DNA of 64,000 bases from Dehalococcoidia bacterium (GTDB lineage Bacteria > Chloroflexota > Dehalococcoidia > Lucifugimonadales > Lucifugimonadaceae), in assembly GCA_009693115.1 (NCBI GenBank), contig SHXW01000005.1, positions 16,781 through 80,780 on the forward strand. Reading direction: 5' to 3'. The position numbers and the translations under genes were made by a program. The notes below the pieces were generated by a model. It ran no database searches. It was not told the DNA's origin and was given only the letters and a program-made list of their open reading frames with translations. Positions 1 to 9,295 of this stretch are shown here, piece after piece; position 1 is the first letter of the stretch, and each line of letters starts with the position of its first letter.

Positions 1-112
1 GGTCGTTGACCGCAACGACGCGCAACGTGTCCCTGTGCCTCTCGCGGATGGCCCGTAGGACCTGCCGCCCGATGCGCCCGAACCCATTGATGCCGACGTT
101 TGCTACTGCCAT
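1..112 (-). CDS. gap: Glyceraldehyde-3-phosphate dehydrogenase, N-terminal fragment (cut by window edge)
   Basis: Only the first 37 codons lie in the window. Reading leftward from the ATG at 112 gives an N-terminus with the NAD-binding fingerprint GINGFGRIGRQ followed by VVAVND, the classical start of class I GAPDH. The enzyme oxidises glyceraldehyde 3-phosphate to 1,3-bisphosphoglycerate in glycolysis. It lies downstream of and in the same orientation as enolase (stop at 300), about 190 bases away, so a glycolytic pair is likely. The rest of the gene, including the catalytic Cys, is outside the window. Confidence 0.9.
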   Translation of the reverse strand, partial: MAVANVGINGFGRIGRQVLRAIRERHRDTLRVVAVND

Positions 113-299
113 CGAAAACCCTCCGGATCGTTGTTCAGCAGGCCTCGAAAAGTGCCGGTTCGTCGTCCCGAACACAGTGATGGGCCTGGGGTGGTGTTCA
201 GAGTGATCTCCAATGACCCCTCCCCAGATTCCTCCCTGTTGCTGCGCTCAGGGTCGGAATTACACGGTGACCGCCTGGCTATCTGCCCTTTTCCGCCGT

Positions 300-1607
300 C
301 TATTTTGGCTGGCCGTTCTTGAGGACTCTTCTTCCCGCGTAGGAGGCCTTCGGGCCAAGCCACTCTTCGATGCGTAGCAGGCGGTTGTACTTCGCCACCC
401 GTTCGCTGCGCGACGGCGCACCCGACTTTATCTGCCCGGCGCGCACGCCGACGGCTAGGTCAGCGATTGTAGTGTCTTCCGTCTCGCCGGAGCGGTGGCT
501 CACCACGACGCCGAAGCCAGCCTTCTTCGCCAGCTTGATCGTCTCGATCGTCTCAGTCACCGTGCCAACCTGGTTCAGCTTGATCAACACCGAGTTCGCG
601 GCCTTTTCCCGGATGCCGCGCTTCAAGTACTGCGCCTGCGTGACGAACAGGTCATCACCGACGAGTTGGAGGCTTGCGCCGTCGCGCTTCGTGAACGCAG
701 ACCAGCCAGCCCAGTCGTGTTCGGATAGGCCGTCCTCGATGGAGTAGATCGGGAAGTCAGCGCAGAGGTTTTCAAACTCCTCGATCATCTTTTCCGAGTT
801 CAGCCTGCGGCCCTCGCGGCGGAGGTAATAGAAGCCGGAGGCCTTGCGGTAGAACTCACTCGCCGCGGGGTCGAGGGCGATCCACACCTGTTCGCCGGGG
901 ACATATCCGGCGTCTTCAATGGCCTGCGTCACCAGGCCCAGGGCCTGCCTGTTCGACAACCCGTGCGGCGCGTAGCCGCCCTCGAAGCCCACCTGCGTTG
1001 ACAGGCCCTGCTCGCGGAGGAGCGCGCCGAGCGTCTGGAAGATCTCTGATCCGGCGCGCAACGCCTCCCGGAACGACTCGAAGCCAATCGGGGCGATCAT
1101 GAACTCCTGGAAGTCCGTAGAGCCGGGGGCGTGTGCTCCGCCGTTGAAGATATTCAGCATCGGCACAGGCAGTTCCGTGGGGTCCTTTTCGCCTGCCAGT
1201 TCTGCGACCCAGTCCCACAGCCAGACATTCCGGCTGCGGCAGGCAGCCCGCATGCTCCCCATGGAAACGGCAAGGATGGCGTTCGCGCCCATCTTTGCCT
1301 TGTTCGGCGTGCCATCGGCGGCGAGGAGAGCGTCGTCCACTTCCTTCTGCGCGGTCACGTCTATGCCGCGTACGGCCTTGTTGAGGGGGCCGTTCACGTT
1401 TTCTATGGCCTTCAGGACGCCGCGGCCGCGGAAGCGCGCCTTGTCGCCGTCCCGCAGTTCCACGGCCTCGCGCTCGCCAGTGCTTGCCCCGGACGGGACG
1501 AATGCGCCGTGGCGCGTGCCATCCTCAAGCAGCACCTCGGCGTACACCGTGGGGTTACCCCGGGAGTCAAGGACTTCATGTGCGGTGACAGACTTGATCT
1601 TGCTCAT
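300..1607 (-). CDS. eno: Enolase (phosphopyruvate hydratase)
   Basis: 435 residues, the normal family length. It converts 2-phosphoglycerate to phosphoenolpyruvate in the cytosol. Visible family motifs: VLDSRGNPTV near the start, SGASTGEREAVELRD (substrate loop), GANAILAVSM, IEDGLSEHDWAGW (metal ligand Glu/Asp), LVGDDLFVTQ, LIKLNQVGTVTET with the catalytic Lys, and SHRSGETEDTTIADLAVG with the substrate-binding His/Ser-Gly. I chose ATG 1607 (MSKIKSV) rather than an in-frame TTG at 1625, because 1607 matches the usual enolase N-terminus. Gene order eno then gap on the minus strand suggests glycolytic co-expression. Confidence 0.97.
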   Translation of the reverse strand: MSKIKSVTAHEVLDSRGNPTVYAEVLLEDGTRHGAFVPSGASTGEREAVELRDGDKARFRGRGVLKAIENVNGPLNKAVRGIDVTAQKEVDDALLAADGTPNKAKMGANAILAVSMGSMRAACRSRNVWLWDWVAELAGEKDPTELPVPMLNIFNGGAHAPGSTDFQEFMIAPIGFESFREALRAGSEIFQTLGALLREQGLSTQVGFEGGYAPHGLSNRQALGLVTQAIEDAGYVPGEQVWIALDPAASEFYRKASGFYYLRREGRRLNSEKMIEEFENLCADFPIYSIEDGLSEHDWAGWSAFTKRDGASLQLVGDDLFVTQAQYLKRGIREKAANSVLIKLNQVGTVTETIETIKLAKKAGFGVVVSHRSGETEDTTIADLAVGVRAGQIKSGAPSRSERVAKYNRLLRIEEWLGPKASYAGRRVLKNGQPK

Positions 1608-1741
1608 TTTCCATTTCCACAACAAGCCCTTTCAAGAACGGAAAGGGTCTAGAGATCATCCGGGAATTGGTGGCACAGGTTGATACATGGCCAGCACCAG
1701 TTTTCCTCAGGCCGGGGATATGTTCCAGGTGACCGCTGGCT

Positions 1742-2296
1742 TTAACTGCCGCTGCGCGACGTCCCGTTTTTCACCGCCTGCAGCGCCTTTTCGACCGCGT
1801 CCGCGGGGCCGGACGCCCTGACGATGTGGCTGTCCGGGTTGCCTTTGCGCGCCAGTTCCCATGTCTCGATGCCGACCACCGTTTTCCCGTCGGCTATCGC
1901 ATGGCCGATCTCGGACAGGGTGCCGAATGCGCCTCCAATGGCTATCACCGCCTGTCCAGCCTTCACAACGATACTATTCCGGGCGTAGCCGAGGCCGGTA
2001 GGTATGGGGATGTCCACCCAGGGGTTGGCGTCCGCCGGTTCTGTGCCGGGGAGCAGGCCCACCGTCAGCCCGCCCGCCGACTTCGCCCCTTTGCAGGCCG
2101 CCTCCATCACACCGTTCAGGCCGCCACAAACGACGATGGCGCCCCTCTCCGCGAGCAGCCTGCCCACTTCCTCTGCGAACATCCGGTCACGGTCCGTGGC
2201 CGTATCGCCTGTCCCGATCACCGAGATAAAGACTGGCCGCACCGGGACGTTGCTTTGGGGGCGTGCCCGCGGACCAGAGGGGTGTGAAGTGGTCAC
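1742..2296 (-). CDS. TIGR00725-family Rossmann-fold protein (LOG/SLOG-like)
   Basis: 184 residues. An N-terminal stretch VFISVIGTGD is followed by the nucleotide-binding strand-loop VVCGGLNGVMEAACKGAK and GLLPG, then VIAIGGAFGTLSEIGHA, the hallmark GG-x-GT-x-x-E loop of the lysine-decarboxylase-like/LOG superfamily. TIGR00725 proteins are widespread and biochemically undefined; they may cleave or bind nucleotides. It starts with GTG 2296 and overlaps the rph stop by 4 bases (GTGA), so it is probably translationally coupled to rph and could act on RNA-turnover nucleotides. That role is an inference. Confidence 0.8.
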   Translation of the reverse strand: MTTSHPSGPRARPQSNVPVRPVFISVIGTGDTATDRDRMFAEEVGRLLAERGAIVVCGGLNGVMEAACKGAKSAGGLTVGLLPGTEPADANPWVDIPIPTGLGYARNSIVVKAGQAVIAIGGAFGTLSEIGHAIADGKTVVGIETWELARKGNPDSHIVRASGPADAVEKALQAVKNGTSRSGS

Positions 2297-3027
2297 AGGG
2301 CCCGTTCCAGCACTGCGGCCTGCGCGGCGAGGAGATCCTTGATGCCTGAGCGCGCCATGCCCAGCAGCCTGTCCAACTGCTCTTTGCTGAAGGGCTTGCC
2401 CTCGGCGGTGCCCTGCACCTCCACGTAGTCCAGCCCGCCCGTCATCACAACGTTCAGGTCGGTCTCGGCGCGCGAATCCTCGGAGTACGCCAGGTCAAGC
2501 ATTTCGACGCCAGCGACGATGCCCACGCTCGTCGCGGCAACGGCGCTGGTCAGAGGGAAGGACTTGATCTTGCCCGCCGCCTGGAGTTTCCTGAGGGCGA
2601 TGTGGAGGGCTATGTATGCGCCCGTGATCGAGGCTGTGCGCGTGCCCCCGTCAGCTCGCAGCACGTCACAGTCAACGGTCACGGTCACCTCGCCCATCGC
2701 GGCGGTGTCAGTCACGGCGCGCAGGGAGCGGCCGACGAGCCGCTGTATCTCCTGAGTGCGCCCGCCTGCGCCGCGGTTGTCGCGGCCTTCGCGTGGAGTG
2801 CGTTCGGAGGTGGAGCGGGGCAGCATGGCATATTCGGCCGTCACCCAGCCGCGGCCCTGTCCCTTCATCCATGATGGGACACCCATGCCCACGCTGGCGG
2901 CGCATATGACGTGCGTGTCACCGATCTCGATGAGGGCAGAACCCTCGGCATTGGGCAGGTACCCGGGCGTGATGCGCACAGGCCGGGGTTGGTCGGGCCT
3001 GCGCCCGTCCGTTCGAGTGACTGTCAA
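2293..3027 (-). CDS. rph: Ribonuclease PH
   Basis: 244 residues, full length. This phosphorolytic 3'-to-5' exoribonuclease trims tRNA 3' ends. Motifs seen: RTDGRRPDQPRPV at the N-terminus, GDTHVICAASV, GWVTAEYAMLPRST, the QEIQRLVGRSLRAV helix and VDCDVLRADGGTRTASITGA, all diagnostic of RNase PH rather than PNPase. The start is a TTG at 3027 preceded by a GGAG. It is followed with a 4-base overlap by the LOG-like gene. Upstream is a 350-base divergent intergenic region shared with the ketopantoate-reductase gene. Confidence 0.96.
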   Translation of the reverse strand: MTVTRTDGRRPDQPRPVRITPGYLPNAEGSALIEIGDTHVICAASVGMGVPSWMKGQGRGWVTAEYAMLPRSTSERTPREGRDNRGAGGRTQEIQRLVGRSLRAVTDTAAMGEVTVTVDCDVLRADGGTRTASITGAYIALHIALRKLQAAGKIKSFPLTSAVAATSVGIVAGVEMLDLAYSEDSRAETDLNVVMTGGLDYVEVQGTAEGKPFSKEQLDRLLGMARSGIKDLLAAQAAVLERAL

Positions 3028-3308
3028 AAAGCGGGACTCCGGCGGGGAGGCGGCGCGGTCAACCCGGATTAACTTCGCCCGCCTGACCGGACAGGGGGAG
3101 GCGGGATGGCGCGAAACACTCCCAAATCAAACTCAAATCTATCTCGGGCCGAGTATAGCACCGGGATCGCCCGGCACCGCCCCGTCCGCCAGTCTGCGCT
3201 ATTGTGTACCGTTCGCCGGATCAACCTCCTCCCGGCTGTTCCCTCCCCCTCGCTGTGCCCCGTGGATGCCAGGAGGCGAGGATGGGGGCCGGAGGGCGGT
3301 GTGAAGCA

Positions 3309-3334
3309 CCCTCCCCTGCACTTGCAGGGGAGGG
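3309..3334. repeat. Perfect GC-rich palindrome in the rph/panE divergent region
   Basis: A 12-bp perfect inverted repeat with a 2-base centre, CCCTCCCCTGCA / TGCAGGGGAGGG. A second smaller hairpin follows (CCCATC/GATGGG, 3342-3357) just before the panE-like gene. The palindrome belongs to a CCCTCYCC...GGRGAGGG type seen in other intergenic regions of this window (9036-9060, 34785-34830, 35270-35295, 39056-39082). The rest of 3028-3375 holds no gene that I can support. Confidence 0.6.
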
Positions 3335-3375
3335 AAGAGTACCCATCGGATGATGGGCGATAAAGGACACAACTG

Positions 3376-4299
3376 ATGAAGATCGCAGTCATGGGCGCGG
3401 GTGGCGTCGGCGGGTACTACGGCGGGGTGCTGGCGAAGTACGGCGAGGACGTGACGCTTGTCTGCCGTGGCGCACACAGGGATGCCGTCCTCAAGAACGG
3501 CCTGAAGGTCAAGAGCCACTGGGGGGACTTCACCGTCAAGGTCAAGGCCACAGCCGACCCTTCGGACGCCGGCCCCTTTGACCTCATCCTCCACTGCGTC
3601 AAGCTCTACCACAACGCCGTCGCTCTGCCGCTCCTCAAGGCTGCAGTTGGTCCGAAGACCGCCATCCTGACCGTCCAGAACGGCGTCACGAGCGGAGAGA
3701 TCATCGCCGCGCAGTACGGCTGGGAGCGCGTACTCCAGGGAGCAACCTACATCGAGGCCGCCCAGCCCTCGCCGGGCCACGTCGAGCAGAGCGGTTCAAC
3801 GGCGCGGATCGAATTCGGCGAGCGCGACGGCAAGCGCAGCCCACGCGTGGACGCCATAGAAAAGGTCCTTTCCAAGCCGGGTATCCAGGTCCAGGTCTCG
3901 GAAAACATCATCGGGAGCCTGTGGGCCAAGCTGGTGTCAGTTGGGTCCATAGGGACATGCATGACCGTCTCGCGTGCGAATTTGCCCGAGGTCCTGGCGA
4001 GTGCGGAAGGCGAGAACACCATACGCACGGTAATGGAGGAGATCGTCGCGGTGGGCAGGGCGCACGGGATCAAGTTCAAATCCGGGCTGGTCGACGAACG
4101 CATCGCAGGCGTCAAGCCGGAGGCGGCGGACTTTAAGTCGTCGCTCCAGTTTGACCTTGAGCATGGTCGGCCGCTGGAGCTGGATGATCTGCTCGGGGCG
4201 GTCGTCCGCAAGGGCCGCGACAAGGGCATTCCGGTACCTGCCAGCGCTGCGCTGGTGATGGCGCTGCAGGCTTTCACCAGGGGCGCGCCGAAGGCCTAG
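3376..4299 (+). CDS. 2-dehydropantoate 2-reductase (ketopantoate reductase family)
   Basis: 307 residues. The N-terminal NADPH-binding Rossmann motif GAGGVGGYYGG at residues 7-17 and the C-terminal helical domain match ApbA/PanE. LWAKLVSVGSIG carries the family catalytic Lys. Later, ELDDLLGAVVRKGRDKGIPVP matches the substrate-binding C-terminal helix region. The family reduces ketopantoate to pantoate for CoA synthesis; paralogues reduce other 2-keto acids. No panB or panC lies nearby, so the substrate is not certain. ATG 3376 has AAAGGACA upstream. It stands alone, followed by the RraA-like gene. Confidence 0.85.
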   Translation: MKIAVMGAGGVGGYYGGVLAKYGEDVTLVCRGAHRDAVLKNGLKVKSHWGDFTVKVKATADPSDAGPFDLILHCVKLYHNAVALPLLKAAVGPKTAILTVQNGVTSGEIIAAQYGWERVLQGATYIEAAQPSPGHVEQSGSTARIEFGERDGKRSPRVDAIEKVLSKPGIQVQVSENIIGSLWAKLVSVGSIGTCMTVSRANLPEVLASAEGENTIRTVMEEIVAVGRAHGIKFKSGLVDERIAGVKPEAADFKSSLQFDLEHGRPLELDDLLGAVVRKGRDKGIPVPASAALVMALQAFTRGAPKA

Positions 4300-4466
4300 G
4301 AACGGCCTCCACTGCTGGAAACGGGCGCCCGTGCGTACGGGCCCCAACTCCAACGCCTGGCGCCGCTGCCACCAGGACGGCCCGCTGAATCTGAGCCGCG
4401 GCCGGGGTAACATTGCGGACTGCGAAGCCGGGCTTTTGTGAACGGCGCGCCTTTCAAGGGGGATCC

Positions 4467-5183
4467 ATGCCCGCCCAGCCCATCTCGGACGAACTCCTGC
4501 ACAGGCTAGGCCAGTTGCCCACGCAGACGATCATTGACGGCCTTTGGGTCAAGAACTGGCCTCAGGCCATGATCCACGGCGCGCGCTCGATATTCCCGGG
4601 CAAAAAGATGGTGGGCCGCGCCGTGACGCTCCGCTTCGTCCCGCACAGGCCGGACATCGCTGCTGACAAGCCAAAGGGCGAGCATTCGCCGGAATATGTC
4701 GCTTTCGAGTTATGCGGCCCTGATGAGGTGCTGGTCGCATCCTCCGTCGGCCCATGGGAGTCCGTCGGCGGCGACATCAAGTTCTACCGCCTCTTTCAGC
4801 GCCAGGCCGCCGGTCTGGTCACGGACGGCTCCGTCAGGGACAGTGCCACGCTGCGCGAGTACGGCTTCCCTGTCTTTGCACATTCGACGACCGCCAAGCA
4901 GGGCCCGGCGGTGATGCAGCCCTGGGCCGCGCAGGAGGTCATCACCTGCGGAGGCATCGTGGTCCGCCCCGGCGACGCGGTTGTTGGTGATGATGACGGC
5001 GTGGTGGTCGTGCCGGCAGGCATGGCGGAGGATGTCTTGAAAATCGCCGCCGAACGCGAGGCCATCGAGCACGTCATCAAGACAGAGCTTGCCCGCAACC
5101 CCGGTTCACCCGGCCGCTACTACCCGTTCAACGACAATACGACGAAGCTATACGAAGAGTATAAGAAGCGCGGAGAGGCGTAG
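4467..5183 (+). CDS. RraA-like / HMG-CHA aldolase family protein
   Basis: 238 residues from ATG 4467, which has an AAGGGGG ribosome site 5 bases upstream; earlier in-frame starts lack one. The fold is the RraA/demethylmenaquinone-methyltransferase-like family. VASSVGPWESVGGD and RQAAGLVTDGSVRDSATLREYGFPVFA contain the Gly-rich loop and the conserved DG..RD metal/substrate residues of class II pyruvate aldolases (4-hydroxy-4-methyl-2-oxoglutarate aldolase/oxaloacetate decarboxylase). GDAVVGDDDGVVVVP is the second family signature. True RraA regulators are shorter (about 160 residues), so an aldolase or decarboxylase activity is more likely than RNase E inhibition. Confidence 0.8.
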   Translation: MPAQPISDELLHRLGQLPTQTIIDGLWVKNWPQAMIHGARSIFPGKKMVGRAVTLRFVPHRPDIAADKPKGEHSPEYVAFELCGPDEVLVASSVGPWESVGGDIKFYRLFQRQAAGLVTDGSVRDSATLREYGFPVFAHSTTAKQGPAVMQPWAAQEVITCGGIVVRPGDAVVGDDDGVVVVPAGMAEDVLKIAAEREAIEHVIKTELARNPGSPGRYYPFNDNTTKLYEEYKKRGEA

Positions 5184-5236
5184 CCCTCCGTCCCCGCGAA
5201 ACCGCCAGCAGCAGGGGCCGCCGGAAGCGTGTGCCG

Positions 5237-5800
5237 CTATCCGCCGCCTGTCCCCGCCGCCCTCTTGTTGCGTGCCTCGAAATCGGCGCAGTCCGCGCAG
5301 ACGCTTGCGGGGATGATGCCCGTCTTCATCAGGATGCCGAAGATCTTGCAACCGAGGCAGTAGTTCAGGAACGCCTCGAGCGACGCCGCTCCTGCCAGCA
5401 TCCCCAGCACGATGAACGATGCGCCGATCTGGCCGAACCCCAGGGCCAGCGCCGCCGCTGTGACCGTGAAGCCCACTCCCATGCCCTGGGCGAACCGTTT
5501 GGGCGGGCCGGCGACGGGCCGATCCTTTTTGACAACGTTCGGTATGAGCCACCTGGTAACGAATAGCCCCAACGGGCTGAGCTTGGGGCCCGTCAGGACT
5601 CTGGCGATGAACCCATACGCCAGCGGGACCATGAGCCACTTGAAGTCCGTGTCAACGTATTGGGTGAGCAGGATGGTGGACACGGTCCATATGACGACGC
5701 CTGTCGCAACAAACCGCGCCGCGTATTCGTTCACAGGGTGAGGAAAGCTGAACAGAGGCTCTTTGATCTTGGCTTTTGTCTGTGTCGTCACGGCGGACAT
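5237..5800 (-). CDS. DUF4395 membrane protein
   Basis: 187 residues. An FPHPVNEYAARFVATG start, then about four hydrophobic segments (roughly residues 28-47, 54-70, 105-125, 127-145), match DUF4395. The C-terminus carries two closely spaced Cys pairs, CLGCKIFG and CADCADFEAR, the first just after a membrane helix, typical of this family, which often occurs beside thioredoxin or rhodanese genes. Here no redox gene is adjacent. Function is unknown; a role in membrane thiol chemistry is only an inference. It is convergent with the RraA-like gene. Confidence 0.75.
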   Translation of the reverse strand: MSAVTTQTKAKIKEPLFSFPHPVNEYAARFVATGVVIWTVSTILLTQYVDTDFKWLMVPLAYGFIARVLTGPKLSPLGLFVTRWLIPNVVKKDRPVAGPPKRFAQGMGVGFTVTAAALALGFGQIGASFIVLGMLAGAASLEAFLNYCLGCKIFGILMKTGIIPASVCADCADFEARNKRAAGTGGG

Positions 5801-6224
5801 CGTCTCCTAGGTAAAGAGCCGGAATTGGTGTGGCCCGCAGCGTAGCAGGCAAAGTCCTCCAACAATACCCCCCTCGTGTCGAGTGGGTTGCGTTTGAATC
5901 ATCCGCTGGAGCCATGTCGCGCCCGTTGAGGGGCGCAGACACCGGGGCGAGAGTCTTCCTGGAATGAGAGACACATGCTTCGCCCGGCCTGACACCGGGC
6001 GCATGGACGGTCCTGGTTCATCGCCCCTCTCCCTCTGCTGCAACAGGAGTCGGGACGATGCGGCCCATACCCGAGGCGCGCCGCTGTCGCAGGCACCCGG
6101 ACTCTTGCACGGGGATGGGAAATTGAGTTGGCCGTCAGGTCAGGTAGTGGCGGCGCGACGAGGTTCGACGATACTCTCTATCTGGTCTGGCACATGTTGA
6201 AGCAACAGCGCGCAGGGGGTTCGC
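5801..6224. other. Intergenic region before argG, no gene seen
   Basis: A 424-base divergent region between the DUF4395 gene and argG. It contains a short hairpin (GCCCGG/CCGGGC near 5979-5998) but no convincing coding frame, tRNA or recognisable riboswitch. The promoters for both divergent genes must lie here; I could not identify a clear -35/-10 pair. Confidence 0.5.
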
Positions 6225-7586
6225 ATGAACTGGCGGGAACTAAAAAGCAAAAAAATCAAGGTTCTCGGCGGCGCTGTCTCGGGCGGCCTCGATAGCTGCA
6301 CGACGACGCACTGGCTCGCGAGCAAGGGCTTTGAGGTCCACGCCTTCACAGTTGACCTCGGCCAGCCGGACGAAGAGAACCTTGATGCCATTGCGGACCG
6401 CATGACTGGCTGTGGCGCGGTGAGGGCGGATATCGTCCCCGGTCAGGAGCCGCTCGCGGAGGCTGGCCTCAAGGTCGTGCAGGCCCTTGCAGGGTATGAA
6501 GGCGGCTACTGGAATACGACGGGTATCGCCCGGCCCATCACGGTGCGGGCCATCCTGCCCGAGTTCCAGAGGCGCGGCATCCCTGTCCTCTTCCACGGTG
6601 CGACGGGCCGCGGCAATGACCAGGTGCGCTTCCAGCTGGCATCGAACATGCTTGCCCCGGAGGTCGGGATCTATGCCCCCTGGCGCGACCCGGAGTTCGT
6701 CGCGCAGTTCCCCGGGCGGGCGCAGATGATTGAATACTGTGAGAAGAACAGCCTGCCCATCAGGCCGCGAAAACAGTCCCGCTACTCTACCGACGCCAAC
6801 TTCCTTGGCCTGACGCATGAGGCGGGCGACCTTGAAGACTTGAACCTGCCGCCGTTCTTCGTCGAGCCGGGCATGGGCGTGTGGGCGTGGGATGCGCCGA
6901 ACAGGCCCGAAAGCGTGTCCGTGCGCTGGGAGGAGGGCCGGCCTGTCGCCATCAACGGCAGGAAGCTCCCCATCGTGGATGCCTTCAAGGAGGCGAACCG
7001 GGTGGCTGGGACGCACGGTGTGGGGATCGGCACACATGTAGTCGAAAACCGCTTCGTCGGGGTGAAGTCCCGCGGCATCTATGAGGCGCCGGGCATGGAA
7101 CTCCTGACGAAGACGTATGAGTACCTGATCCAGTTCGTATTGGACCGCCGAGCGCGCGAGTGGTTCAACGCCATCTCGGCCCGCATAGGCGTGCAGATAT
7201 ATCAGGGCTACTGGCTGGATCTTGCGACCACGTCCGCGCTCGCCGCGTTAGAGCCGGTTACAAAGCTGATGACCGGCACGATCAACGTGCGCCTTTACCG
7301 CGGCGCGGTCTATTTCGAGAGCGCCGACGCCATTGCCCGCAACGGCGACATCCCGCACTCGCTGTTCACTGATGACTCCTCGATGGAGAAGCTCGGCTCC
7401 TACGGCCACGAGGACGCCGAAGGCTTCCTGCGCGTGCTCGGCGTGTCTGCGAAGAACGTTGGCTCGATCCAGTTTGACGCCTACAGACGGCCGGAGGCGT
7501 TGGCCCCGGAGGCGTCGATCAAGAAGCCTGCCGGCACGTCAGTCAAGCGCTCAACCGGCAAGAGCGTAAAGCGGACCAAAAAGTAG
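6225..7586 (+). CDS. argG: Argininosuccinate synthase
   Basis: 453 residues. It condenses citrulline and aspartate with ATP to argininosuccinate. The PP-loop SGGLDS sits at about residue 19, GYEGGYWNTTGIARP and FHGATGRGNDQVRF follow, and SRYSTDANFLGLTHEAGDLED is characteristic of the long E. coli-type ArgG subclass rather than the common 400-residue form. The C-terminus is a Lys/Thr/Ser-rich low-complexity tail of about 25 residues (KKPAGTSVKRSTGK...), not needed for catalysis in known homologues. ATG 6225 has AGGGGG 6 bases upstream. No other arg gene is in the window. Confidence 0.95.
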   Translation: MNWRELKSKKIKVLGGAVSGGLDSCTTTHWLASKGFEVHAFTVDLGQPDEENLDAIADRMTGCGAVRADIVPGQEPLAEAGLKVVQALAGYEGGYWNTTGIARPITVRAILPEFQRRGIPVLFHGATGRGNDQVRFQLASNMLAPEVGIYAPWRDPEFVAQFPGRAQMIEYCEKNSLPIRPRKQSRYSTDANFLGLTHEAGDLEDLNLPPFFVEPGMGVWAWDAPNRPESVSVRWEEGRPVAINGRKLPIVDAFKEANRVAGTHGVGIGTHVVENRFVGVKSRGIYEAPGMELLTKTYEYLIQFVLDRRAREWFNAISARIGVQIYQGYWLDLATTSALAALEPVTKLMTGTINVRLYRGAVYFESADAIARNGDIPHSLFTDDSSMEKLGSYGHEDAEGFLRVLGVSAKNVGSIQFDAYRRPEALAPEASIKKPAGTSVKRSTGKSVKRTKK

Positions 7587-7661
7587 GCACGGGGCGCTTC
7601 GACCCCACGGCCCGACTCAGCGCTGCCCCGACTCAGGGAGCGCAACCGCTCTGGCGCCGCG

Positions 7662-8888
7662 TTATCGCCGCGCCCTGCGGGTGGCCTTCTTCGGCTCGGA
7701 GACCTGTCCCTTCCATGCCGGGTGCAGGTCGGCCATCACGGCGTCCATGTCAAGGTCAACGCCCAATCCGGGCCGGTCGGACAGCTTCAGATAGTTGCCC
7801 TTCCACCCGAGCGGCGTCTGGAGGTAGTGGTCGTAGGCGGGCTTGAAGGCGATGGCGTGCTCTAGGCGGTAGAAGTTCGGGATTGTCATCATCGTGTGCG
7901 CCCCGGCGAGTATCTGTCCCGGCCCCTGCGCGTTGTGCGGGGAGACGGGGATGTAGTACGCCTCGGCCATGGTCGAAATCTTCTTCAGTTCGCTGATCCC
8001 TCCGGTCCACGTCACGTCCGGCATGATGTAGTCGGTGATGCGGTTCTGGAAGAGAGGCAGGAAGTCGTATCGCGTGAACAGGCGTTCGCCCACGCAGATG
8101 GGCGCGGCGCAGTGCTCGCGCACCTGGCGGATGGCGTCCACGCCCTCAGGCGGCACAGGCTCCTCGTACCAGCCGATCTTCGACTGCTCGAATAGGTTGT
8201 TGCCGATGCGTATGGCCGTGGGCACGTTGTAGTGGCCGTGAGCGTCGATGAGGATTTCAACGTGCGGGCCGACGGCTTCGCGTATGGCGGCGACTATGTC
8301 ATAGCCCTGCTGCTCGCCCGCAGCCGAGATCTGTCCTGTCTGGTACATCGTGTGGAAGGGGTTCATTTCCAGGAATGGGTCCAACTTCACGGCATCGTGC
8401 CCTTCCTTCACGACCTTCCTTGCCGCGGCCGCGTACTTCGCCGGGGAGTCGCACCCGCCGAACCACCCGTTGGCGTATGTGCGGATGGTGTCCCTGAACT
8501 TGCCGCCGAGGAGGTCGTACACGGGCCTGCCGAGGGTCTTGCCCTTGATGTCCCAAAGCGCGATGTCCACGCCAGAAAGAACGGTGGTGGGGAAGCCGCG
8601 GGACCCGAGGTAGGTGTAACGGCGGTAAACCTTGTGCCAGAGTCGCTCGATGTCCGCCGGGTCTTCGCCAATGAGGGCCTCCCTGATGGCGTTGACGCCT
8701 GCGCCCGTCAGGAGCGAGGTGTTGCGCGGGACGTTTGACGATTCGCCCCAGCCAGAGATCCCCTCATCCGTGTCAACGACGACAAAGGTCCACTGCCATT
8801 CGGCGAGCCCGGCGTCTTCACTCTTGCCCGGCGAGCCGCCGGAGAGGTTTGGGACGACGACGTAGGCTCTGACATCCGTGATCTTCAT
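7662..8888 (-). CDS. Mandelate racemase/muconate lactonizing enzyme family protein (acid-sugar dehydratase-like)
   Basis: 408 residues with both enolase-superfamily domains. Catalytic elements in order: AVKLDPF (Lys), LIDAHGHY (metal Asp plus a DxH His), WYEEPVPPE (metal Glu), CVGERL (metal Glu) and SPHNAQGPG (His base). The Asp-x-His plus late His pattern matches galactonate-dehydratase-like members, so dehydration of an aldonic or uronic acid is the best guess. The exact sugar cannot be told from sequence. It is monocistronic and convergent with argG. SAR202-type genomes are known for expansions of this family. Confidence 0.85.
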   Translation of the reverse strand: MKITDVRAYVVVPNLSGGSPGKSEDAGLAEWQWTFVVVDTDEGISGWGESSNVPRNTSLLTGAGVNAIREALIGEDPADIERLWHKVYRRYTYLGSRGFPTTVLSGVDIALWDIKGKTLGRPVYDLLGGKFRDTIRTYANGWFGGCDSPAKYAAAARKVVKEGHDAVKLDPFLEMNPFHTMYQTGQISAAGEQQGYDIVAAIREAVGPHVEILIDAHGHYNVPTAIRIGNNLFEQSKIGWYEEPVPPEGVDAIRQVREHCAAPICVGERLFTRYDFLPLFQNRITDYIMPDVTWTGGISELKKISTMAEAYYIPVSPHNAQGPGQILAGAHTMMTIPNFYRLEHAIAFKPAYDHYLQTPLGWKGNYLKLSDRPGLGVDLDMDAVMADLHPAWKGQVSEPKKATRRARR

Positions 8889-9295
8889 TGGGCCATCCTT
8901 CTGACAATGTGGCAGCAGGCATTGCTGCGGCGGAGATTCTACGCCCCGGTGGCAGCGAGGGACGACAGAGAGCAGGATGTGGTGTGCTGCCGCCAGAACG
9001 GAAACGGGGCCCTTCTACAGGCTCAGGGCGCGCACATCCCTCTCCCGCCGGGAGAGGGATAGTCATCTCGCGAAACGCGGGAAAGTAGATGCTCCGGAAC
9101 GACCGTCCGGCCGTACCGGCATCCTGCCACGTCACCCTTGGGACCTGACCGAATGCGTGGCTTTCAGATCATCCTTGCTCTTCGGACGACACAGGAAGGC
9201 GCCAATTGGGCAACAAGCTGCAACGAACTGGCGTGAACCCGTCGGGTATAGTTCACAGTGGTCTGAGATGAACGTGAGAGTGAAAGGAGCCCCGG
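8889..9295. other. Intergenic region with perfect palindrome 9036-9060
   Basis: A 407-base region between divergent genes. It contains an 11-bp perfect inverted repeat with a 3-base loop (ATCCCTCTCCC gcc GGGAGAGGGAT). A TATAGT at 9247-9252 could be a -10 for the downstream lipoprotein, but I see no good -35 for it. No coding frame is supported. Confidence 0.45.
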
